A stretch of DNA of 13,350 nucleotides from Pseudomonadota bacterium (GTDB lineage: Bacteria > Pseudomonadota > Alphaproteobacteria > Rhodospirillales > Magnetospirillaceae): the NCBI GenBank assembly GCA_023426365.1, contig JAFAAW010000135.1, positions 1-13,350 on the forward strand, given 5' to 3'. The position numbers and the translations under genes were made by a program. The notes beneath the pieces are model-generated. The model made no database searches. It saw only the letters and a list, made by a program, of their open reading frames with translations, and was not told the origin of the DNA. The number at the start of each line of letters is the position of its first letter. The first letter of the stretch is position 1. Of the stretch, positions 6,509 to 11,510 are shown piece after piece.

Positions 6509-8626
6509 ATGACCGCTGCCACCGCCGCCGCGGCCCCCTGGCCCAGCCTGCGCGACGAATTGTCGCTGCATCCCGGCCCGGTGGGCGGCGACGGCTGGCC
6601 CAGTTGGGTGCTGCGCGACCCGGTGCGCAACCGCTTCTTCCGCATCGATTGGGCGGGTTTCGAGATCCTGTCGCGCTGGTCGCTGGCCGATGCCGAGCGC
6701 ATCGCGGCGGCGGTGAACGCCGAAACCACCCTGCGGGTGGAGGCCGACGACGTGTTGGATCTGGTGCGCACGCTCGAGGCCGGCCATCTGCTCAGCGCCC
6801 GCGATCCGGCCGCGGTGGGGCGGCTGGCAGCGGCGGCGCGGGCGGAAAAGTCCTCGGCCTTCCAATGGCTTCTGCACCATTACCTGTTCTTCCGCCTGCC
6901 GCTGGTGCGGCCCGACCGCTTCCTGGGCGCCACCCTGAAGTGGGTGCGCTGGCTGGGCGGGCGTCCCTTCCGCCTTGCCACGCTGGCGGCGCTGCTGGTG
7001 GGGCTGGCCATGCTGGCGCGCCAGTGGGACCGCTTCGCCGTCACCTTGCTCGACACCTTCACGCTTGCGGGGGCGGCCACCTATGGCGTCGCCCTGGTGC
7101 TGGCCAAGGTGGCGCACGAATTGGCGCATGCCTACACCGCCAAGCGGCTGGGCTGCCGGGTGCCGTCCATGGGCGTGGCCTTCCTGGTGTTGTGGCCGGT
7201 CCTCTATACCGACGTGAACGACGCCTGGCTGCTGCCGCGCCGGCGGGACCGGCTGGCGGTGGGGGCGGCGGGAATCGCGGCGGAACTGACGCTGGCGGCG
7301 TGGGCCACCCTGGCCTGGGGGCTGCTGGACGACGGCTTGCTGCGCCAGGCGGCGTTCGTGCTGGCCACGACCACCTGGATCTCGTCGCTGCTGATCAATG
7401 TCAGCCCGTTCATGCGCTTTGACGGCTATTTCCTGCTGATGGACGCCCTTGACCTGCCCAACCTGCACCCGCGCAGCTTTGCGTTGGCCCGTTGGCGCCT
7501 GCGCGAAGCGCTGTTCGGACTGGGCGAGGAGGCTCCCGAGCATTTCCGGCCCGCCACCGCCCGGGCGCTGACCCTGTTCGCGTGGGCGGTGTGGCTGTAC
7601 CGGCTGGTGCTGTTCCTGGGCATCGCCGTGCTGGTCTATCACTTCTTCATCAAGGTGGTGGGCATCGTGCTGTTCGTGGTGGAGTTGGGGTGGTTCGTCG
7701 TGCGGCCGGTATGGGCCGAGGTGATGGAATGGCGGGCGCGCGGGCGGGCGTTGCTGCGCGGCCGGCGCGGGCGTCTCTCGCTGATGCTGGCCGTGGGCGC
7801 CGTGGGGGCCGCCCTGGTGCCGTGGCCCACCGGCATCACCGCGCCGGCGATGGTGCAGGCGGAACTGCACATGCCGCTCCATGCCCCGGTGCCGGCCCGG
7901 GTCGAGCACGTGGCCGCCGCCAATGGGGCAAGGGTGGCGGCGGGGGAGGAATTATTCCGCCTGGCGGCGCCCGATCTGGTGGAACGCCGCGCCCGCGCCG
8001 AGCGCCGCATCGCGCTGGTGCAGCAGGAACTGGGCGCCAGCGGCTTTGATGCCGCGCTGCAATCGCGCACCCAATCCCTGCGCGAGGAATTGCAGGCGGC
8101 GGTGGCGGAACGGCTGACCGCCGAGCGCGAGGCCGGGTTGCTGGTGGTCACCGCCCCGGCCGCCGGCCGGGTCAGCGACGTGATGCCCGGCCTGCGCGCC
8201 GGCCAGTGGATCAGCCCCAAGGAAAAGCTGGCCTCGGTCCTGGGCGGCGATCATGCGGTGGTGGTGGCCTATGTGGCCGAGGACGCCGTGGACCGGGTGG
8301 CGGTGGGGGCCAAGGCCCGCTTCGTCACCACCGCGCCCGGCCATGCCGCCATCGACGCCACCGTGGTCACGGTGGAGCGTACGGCAATCCGCGCGCTTGA
8401 CGCCGCACCGCTCGCCTCGCTGGCGGGCGGCCCCATCGCCGTGCGCGCCACCGACCGCGCCCTGGTGCCGGAACAGGCGCTGTTCCGCGTCCACCTTGCC
8501 ACCACCGCCCCGCTGCCCGCCGCCGAACTGATCGGCACCGTGCACGTGGCGGCGCCTGGCACCAGCATGGTGGCCAGCCTGTGGCGCGACCTTGCGCGCC
8601 TGTTGGTGCGCGAAGCGGGGATGTGA
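6509..8626 (+). CDS. PqqD-like / M50 zinc metalloprotease / HlyD-like fusion membrane protein
   Basis: A 705-residue protein. ATG 6509 is preceded by GGAG at 6497-6500; the open frame extends further upstream, but only as antisense to the small gene. Residues about 15-110 resemble a PqqD-type winged-helix domain (LHPGP...WVLRDPVRNRFFRID). The membrane core has about eight helices (around 154-170, 187-208, 221-233, 250-273, 281-296, 354-376, 380-398, 423-440). It carries the M50 zinc motif HELAH (203-207) and the second-ligand motif NVSPFMRFDGY with D305, so the catalytic set looks intact. After the last helix comes a HlyD-like arm with two lipoyl halves (about 445-480 and 545-585) around a coiled coil. 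Family knowledge: M50 proteins cut substrates within or near the membrane. Inference: it is the inner-membrane component of the export cluster, perhaps recognising or trimming the substrate. It ends 16 bases before the island boundary. Confidence 0.85.
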   Translation: MTAATAAAAPWPSLRDELSLHPGPVGGDGWPSWVLRDPVRNRFFRIDWAGFEILSRWSLADAERIAAAVNAETTLRVEADDVLDLVRTLEAGHLLSARDPAAVGRLAAAARAEKSSAFQWLLHHYLFFRLPLVRPDRFLGATLKWVRWLGGRPFRLATLAALLVGLAMLARQWDRFAVTLLDTFTLAGAATYGVALVLAKVAHELAHAYTAKRLGCRVPSMGVAFLVLWPVLYTDVNDAWLLPRRRDRLAVGAAGIAAELTLAAWATLAWGLLDDGLLRQAAFVLATTTWISSLLINVSPFMRFDGYFLLMDALDLPNLHPRSFALARWRLREALFGLGEEAPEHFRPATARALTLFAWAVWLYRLVLFLGIAVLVYHFFIKVVGIVLFVVELGWFVVRPVWAEVMEWRARGRALLRGRRGRLSLMLAVGAVGAALVPWPTGITAPAMVQAELHMPLHAPVPARVEHVAAANGARVAAGEELFRLAAPDLVERRARAERRIALVQQELGASGFDAALQSRTQSLREELQAAVAERLTAEREAGLLVVTAPAAGRVSDVMPGLRAGQWISPKEKLASVLGGDHAVVVAYVAEDAVDRVAVGAKARFVTTAPGHAAIDATVVTVERTAIRALDAAPLASLAGGPIAVRATDRALVPEQALFRVHLATTAPLPAAELIGTVHVAAPGTSMVASLWRDLARLLVREAGM

Positions 8627-8642
8627 GGGCGGCCGGGGGAGA

Positions 8643-8660
8643 TTGGTGGGCCCGGAGGGA
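8643..8660 (+). repeat. Left attachment site (att), displaced tRNA 3' end
   Basis: Eighteen bases, TTGGTGGGCCCGGAGGGA, identical to 13197-13214. They correspond to the CCA end, discriminator, 3' acceptor strand and 3' T-stem strand of the tRNA, plus one flanking base. Identity stops abruptly on both sides. This copy is only a tRNA fragment. Confidence 0.88.
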
Positions 8661-8988
8661 GCGTCCACCATATCGGCAAAGCCGCAGAAGCCTTGGAAAC
8701 CCTAGGCGGGAGCGGGACAACGTGTCCCACTTCCATGTTCCACCAATAGCCCTTAAGCCAGTCCAAGCCAAGGGCGATTTCCGGGCCGTGGGGCGGGCAG
8801 AACCATTCCGTTGCCATTCGGGTTCCCCGCAGGGCCAGGGGCTGTCAGCGGCGCTCTGGACCGGCTACGGTGCACACAATCTAAAATGGCTTAATATGCC
8901 GATATAACGCCTTGTTGGCCGTTGAGGTTGTCGCTACCATAAGTCGAAGCGTTCGCCATTCAGGATGCAGTTCAACGCGAGAGCAGCC
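8661..8988. other. Non-coding left end of the island
   Basis: No convincing gene is seen between the left att site and the DUF3606 gene. The stretch holds the TGTYCCACC repeats near 8723-8745 and becomes AT-richer from about 8878. TATAAC at 8903-8908 is a possible -10 element, but no matching -35 is evident, so no promoter is assigned. Open frames on both strands here are short with unnatural composition. Confidence 0.5.
8714..8745 (+). repeat. Integrase arm-type site cluster, left end (candidate)
   Basis: TGTCCCACT (8723-8731) and TGTTCCACCA (8736-8745) are direct repeats 13 bases apart. GGGACA at 8714-8719 is an inverted copy, giving the palindrome GGGACA-ACG-TGTCCC. The same TGTYCCACC word occurs twice, again 13 bases apart, at the right end of the island (13137-13159). 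Paired short repeats next to both att cores are what arm-binding sites of a tyrosine integrase look like. Binding is inferred. Confidence 0.5.
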
Positions 8989-9177
8989 ATGAACGACAAT
9001 CTAAAGATTACCCATCCGCAGGATGCAAAGCGCATCAACATGGGCCAACCCCATGAAGTTGATTACTGGTGCGCCAAGTTCGGGATCACCAGGGACATGC
9101 TGGAAGCGGCGATCCGTGCAGCCAAGAGCGATTACGCGGATGCCGTTGAGCGGGTGCTGAACAACAAGCGCCCGTAA
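8989..9177 (+). CDS. DUF3606 domain small protein
   Basis: A 62-residue protein from ATG 8989, with the purine-rich GCGAGAG ribosome site upstream. An in-frame ATG at 8965 would add eight residues but has no better ribosome site. The sequence fits the DUF3606 pattern: an N-terminal RINMGQPHEVDYWCAKFGI motif, then a helix LEAAIRAAKS and a C-terminal helix DAVERVLNNK. This is a short all-helical family, common in alphaproteobacterial chromosomes and plasmids, with no established function. It is the first gene of the island and is followed by a structured non-coding segment. The family call is good; the role is unknown. Confidence 0.8.
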   Translation: MNDNLKITHPQDAKRINMGQPHEVDYWCAKFGITRDMLEAAIRAAKSDYADAVERVLNNKRP

Positions 9178-9219
9178 CGTGTGCCAGCCCAAGGCGCACG
9201 CCATGCCGACACAGCGTGT

Positions 9220-9248
9220 TTGCCGCTTCAGCAGCCCTCTGGTAGGGT
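9220..9248 (+). promoter_or_regulatory. Candidate promoter for the structured RNA segment
   Basis: TTGCCG (9220-9225) and TAGGGT (9243-9248) are separated by exactly 17 bases. The predicted transcription start, about 9255, falls just ahead of the folded segment at 9261. The -10 is a weak match, so this is suggestive only. Confidence 0.3.
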
Positions 9249-9260
9249 GCGGAACGGCGT

Positions 9261-9406
9261 GTCGAAGCGCCGAGAAAAAAACCGAAGAAGGCCGCCTTGT
9301 CGGGTGGCCTGCGAATACAACACCCGGCTTTCGCCAAGGGTGCGCCTTCGTGCGTGCCCTCTTGGGAAATAAGCAGGGCGTGATTTCTTCGGTTACACGC
9401 TTCGAC
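9261..9406 (+). ncRNA. Candidate structured RNA (nested long-range stems)
   Basis: Two long-range perfect stems are nested. GTCGAAGCG (9261-9269) pairs with CGCTTCGAC (9398-9406). AACCGAAGAA (9280-9289) pairs with TTCTTCGGTT (9385-9394). Between them is an asymmetric internal loop, 10 nt on the left and 3 on the right. Inside lie a hairpin GGCCGCC/GGTGGCC (9290-9296 with 9303-9309, six-base loop), GCGAA/TTCGC, and GCCCT/AGGGC pairings. A second hairpin (ACCCGGC/GCCGGGT, 9409-9426) follows at once, without a U-tract. It sits between two island genes. I recognise no known RNA family; it could equally be a structured leader of the downstream gene. Strand is assumed from the neighbours. Confidence 0.42.
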
Positions 9407-9408
9407 CC

Positions 9409-9426
9409 ACCCGGCGCCAGCCGGGT
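9409..9426 (+). repeat. GC-rich hairpin ahead of the unknown gene
   Basis: ACCCGGC (9409-9415), loop GCCA, GCCGGGT (9420-9426). A seven-pair stem three bases after the long folded segment and about 48 bases before the next start codon. With no following U-run it is not a classic terminator; it may cap the RNA 3' end or structure the leader. Confidence 0.4.
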
Positions 9427-9473
9427 TGTGGATCTTGGTGTGCCTTGTTTTTGGCAACCGAAGAGAACTCAAC

Positions 9474-10097
9474 ATGGAACTCGCGCTAATCATATTCGGG
9501 CTGTTTGCCATCTACCTGTACCTGAAGCGGAAACGGCAGCATGACCAATTTGAGCTTCAAATGCGGACGCTCGGACTTACAGACGACGAGATGCGTCATT
9601 TGGCGCAGCGGGCGGCTGACCCAAATAACCCAATGCGTAAAGACCTTGAATTTATTGAGCGCCTTGGTGCGCAAGAGCATATGGCAGTCAAAGCACTTAA
9701 CTCAGCCACTTTTGATGAAGTTATGAGAGCGACGAACAGGTTGTCATTCTCTCCTAAGGAACATCAGTACATCCTGCATTTTCTCAAGACAGAGGCGAGG
9801 AACGGGTTGGTGGTCCGGTTTCATCCGACGATGGAAAAGGAAGACGTGGCTGCCAGCTTAAACAATGGTGTAATTTTATTACACTGCCCACAAATCGAGA
9901 GTGACTTTCTTTTTGTCAAAGTCAACGATGGCAGAGGACTTTTGGGCGGAAAAAAGTCGCGGATCATGAGCTATATCAGTGATCCCATGCAGAATGCGTT
10001 TACCGCAGCAGGATCGCACGGTCATCTCATGATGGCGCTCACAGGCATCAATAACGTCTTCCGAGGGTACGGCCTTGCATCTGGAATGGTGACATAG
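9474..10097 (+). CDS. Hypothetical membrane-anchored protein of the island
   Basis: A 207-residue protein from ATG 9474, preceded by GAAGAGA. The frame is open upstream to 9426, but that extension reads through the leader hairpin. The N-terminus is a single hydrophobic helix (LALIIFGLFAIYLYL, residues 3-17) followed at once by KRKRQ, so the rest is predicted cytoplasmic by the positive-inside rule. Residues about 30-110 are helical and charged; about 120-207 are mixed, with an ILLHCPQIE strand and a GRGLLGGKKSR loop. I recognise no family or catalytic motif. Codon use is AT-richer than the left flank, consistent with transfer. Its position behind a structured RNA segment makes a linked function possible but unproven. 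Confidence 0.7.
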   Translation: MELALIIFGLFAIYLYLKRKRQHDQFELQMRTLGLTDDEMRHLAQRAADPNNPMRKDLEFIERLGAQEHMAVKALNSATFDEVMRATNRLSFSPKEHQYILHFLKTEARNGLVVRFHPTMEKEDVAASLNNGVILLHCPQIESDFLFVKVNDGRGLLGGKKSRIMSYISDPMQNAFTAAGSHGHLMMALTGINNVFRGYGLASGMVT

Positions 10098-10137
10098 CCA
10101 CATCCCGATTGGGTATACCACAGCAAGACACTTGGTC

Positions 10138-10220
10138 GAGACACATCCTGCGTCTCATATGGGTTGCTTTCTGACTTGCAAGACGCTATAGCAGTCATGT
10201 CTAGAGTTAAACGAGACATG
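10138..10220 (+). promoter_or_regulatory. Candidate res/operator site upstream of the resolvase
   Basis: The stretch before the resolvase is packed with GTCT/AGAC words in inverted pairs: GAGAC (10138-10142) with GTCTC (10152-10156), AGAC (10181-10184) with GTCT (10199-10202), and CATGTCT (10196-10202) with AGACATG (10214-10220). Serine resolvases normally act at, and repress from, multi-subsite inverted repeats directly upstream of their gene. The arrangement fits, but subsite spacing is not a clean match to Tn3-type res. Confidence 0.4.
10164..10192 (+). promoter_or_regulatory. Candidate resolvase promoter
   Basis: TTGCTT (10164-10169) and TATAGC (10187-10192) with a 17-base spacer. It lies within the inverted-repeat cluster and just before the CATGTCT/AGACATG pair, so the resolvase could repress its own promoter. 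Confidence 0.45.
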
Positions 10221-10231
10221 CGGGGTGCGTC

Positions 10232-10828
10232 ATGCTGTACGGTTACGCCAGGGTTTCGACCACGGACCAAGACCTGACACTTCAGGAAGAAGCCTTGAAG
10301 GCGGCAGGTTGCGACATGGTGGTGTCGGAGAAGGTGACGGGCACCAGCCGCGAAGGTCGGCGGGAGTTGGAGCGGTTACTTCAGTTCATTCGAGAGGGCG
10401 ACACTCTGGTTGTTACCCGCATTGATCGGCTGGCCCGTTCCATCGGTGATCTTCAGGACATTGTGCGGGGCTTGAAGGCCAAGGGCGTGAGCCTGCGGGC
10501 CACCATGCAATCCGTCGATACCAGCACGGCGGCGGGCAAAGCCTTTCTCGACATGCTGGGCGTGTTCGCGGAGTTCGAGACGAACTTGCGGAAAGAGCGG
10601 CAAGCGGAGGGCATCGCCAAAGCTAAGGCAGCGGGAGTGTATAAGGGCCGCAGGCCTGAGATTGACCGTACAGCGATCCTCACGCTTAAGGCTCAGGGCT
10701 TGGGCGCTACGGCCATCGCCAAGCGCCTGGGTATCGGTCGCGCTTCCGTCTACCGCATCCTGACCGATATTGCCGCCGATCCCCTGGCCGGTGGCCCTGA
10801 TCATGAGGACCTCATGGCCTTAGGTTGA
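10232..10828 (+). CDS. Serine recombinase (resolvase/invertase family)
   Basis: A 198-residue site-specific recombinase of normal length for the resolvase/invertase family. The catalytic N-terminal domain shows YARVST with nucleophile S9 and nearby R7, the VTRIDRLARS motif (R63, D65, R66, R69), and the TAAGKAFLDMLGVFAEFE segment leading into the long arm helix. The C-terminal helix-turn-helix lies at about 147-178 (LGATAIAKRLGIGRASVYRI). All key residues are present, so it is probably active. The start at 10232 follows GGGG at 10222-10225. Family role: resolving multimers, or inverting or deleting DNA between res-type sites. Here it may maintain or recombine the island. Nothing indicates an invertible segment nearby. 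Confidence 0.93.
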   Translation: MLYGYARVSTTDQDLTLQEEALKAAGCDMVVSEKVTGTSREGRRELERLLQFIREGDTLVVTRIDRLARSIGDLQDIVRGLKAKGVSLRATMQSVDTSTAAGKAFLDMLGVFAEFETNLRKERQAEGIAKAKAAGVYKGRRPEIDRTAILTLKAQGLGATAIAKRLGIGRASVYRILTDIAADPLAGGPDHEDLMALG

Positions 10829-10868
10829 CGGATGGGCATTTCGCCGCTCTGGGCTTCCGCAGGGGCTG

Positions 10869-10919
10869 GGAAGCGGGGTGACGGCTACCCACGGTGCGGC
10901 GGGGCGCTTCCTGCCGTCA
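10869..10919 (+). repeat. Crossing inverted repeats (possible pseudoknot) after resolvase
   Basis: GGAAGCG (10869-10875) is complementary to CGCTTCC (10905-10911), and TGACGGC (10879-10885) to GCCGTCA (10913-10919). The arms interleave as A-B-A'-B', so the two stems are not nested. They form either an H-type pseudoknot or two alternative hairpins. It starts 40 bases after the resolvase stop. Confidence 0.4.
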
Positions 10920-10976
10920 GGGCGGCTTGAATTCGGAAATTCGGCATTCTGAAAAATACAGACAAAGAGCAAATCC

Positions 10977-11040
10977 CTGTGTTAATACTCCATGCGCTCA
11001 CATTCGTTCGCACGGCTTCGCCTTGCATGGCATTAAACAG
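10977..11040. repeat. Long imperfect hairpin 1
   Basis: CTGTGTTAAT (10977-10986) pairs with ATTAAACAG (11032-11040) with one bulge. Inside it CCATGC (10990-10995) pairs with GCATGG (11025-11030). The loop side contains GGCTTCGCC. It resembles hairpin 2 in its outer stem and GCTTCGC element. Confidence 0.4.
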
Positions 11041-11045
11041 ATACC

Positions 11046-11064
11046 ATGATCTATGTATGATCTA
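11046..11064. repeat. Short tandem repeat ATGATCTA
   Basis: Two ATGATCTA copies (11046-11053 and 11057-11064) repeat with an 11-base period, about one helical turn, inside the AT-rich block. This could be a protein-binding pair; only two copies are present. Confidence 0.35.
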
Positions 11065-11094
11065 ATTTAAACTGATTTGACATCTTAACTATAT

Positions 11095-11148
11095 CCTTGC
11101 GTTCCTAATCTCGTTCCTCGATTAGTCACATCGCTTCGCTATGCAAGG
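11095..11148. repeat. Long hairpin 2 with inner stem
   Basis: CCTTGC (11095-11100) pairs with GCAAGG (11143-11148). An inner stem CTAATC (11105-11110)/GATTAG (11120-11125) has a nine-base loop. The 3' half has CACATCGCTTCGC, similar to hairpin 1. Confidence 0.4.
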
Positions 11149-11236
11149 TAGATTTACAGATATAATACTATAAACGGATACCAGCTCGTTAACGAATTGG
11201 CCTCTTTGTCGATTAGGCAGGGACGCCATCAATCAA

Positions 11237-11254
11237 TTGGTGGGCAGGCTGGGA
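11237..11254 (+). repeat. Att-like sequence inside the island
   Basis: TTGGTGGGC is identical to the first nine bases of the att repeat, and 14 of 18 positions match overall. It lies at the edge of the AT-rich block, 257 bases beyond the integrase stop. It could be a degenerate att left by an earlier tandem insertion, or chance. Confidence 0.25.
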
Positions 11255-11510
11255 GGTGTTCTTCTCCACATACGAAGGAACCCAAGATGTTGTGGTTGAT
11301 GGCACCGAAAAAGATAGATACCAGCGGAATTCCGACCCAGGACGGTTATCCCTCAATCTCGCCCGAACCCAACCACTCCGAACCCAAGCCGATTTCTCCG
11401 GTCCCCAGCATCCTTGCCGTACCAAGTGCCCTATGGGGGACGATGGGGCGGACGATCATTGAACTGCCCCGTCGCAAAATTGTGCCGGATTTTGGCCCCG
11501 TGATAGCGGA

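Larger units (their letters stand above)
10829..11510. other. Long non-coding, partly AT-rich hairpin region
   Basis: No gene can be supported over these roughly 680 bases; short frames have unnatural composition and match nothing I know. Contents in order: crossing inverted repeats at 10869-10919; a doubled ATTCGG near 10933-10943; a strongly AT-rich block, about 10930-11215, with two large hairpins (10977-11040, 11095-11148) and a tandem ATGATCTA repeat (11046-11064); an att-like word at 11237-11254; and a CCGAACCCAA direct repeat at 11363-11372 and 11378-11387. The composition contrasts sharply with both neighbouring genes. It could hold a transfer or replication signal, or be a decayed segment. 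Confidence 0.5.

Noticed and set aside
6162..6512. + strand frame with ATGA overlaps to both neighbouring genes
   Set aside because: The neat overlaps are tempting, but the product is Ser/Arg/Ala low complexity with many AGG/TCC codons. The - strand reading has a signal peptide and normal codon bias.
8269..8817. - strand frame crossing the island boundary
   Set aside because: It is antisense to the M50-HlyD gene and spans the att junction; no recognisable domain.
9261..9406. Retron msr-msd, integron attC or miniature transposon for the folded segment
   Set aside because: No reverse transcriptase is encoded nearby, no RYYYAAC/GTTRRRY core pair is found, and there are no flanking target duplications. 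A structured RNA fits better.
11476..11495. CAAAAT/ATTTTG inverted repeat beyond the integrase stop as a terminator
   Set aside because: The stem is short and AT-only, the loop is GC-containing and no T-run follows on the integrase strand.
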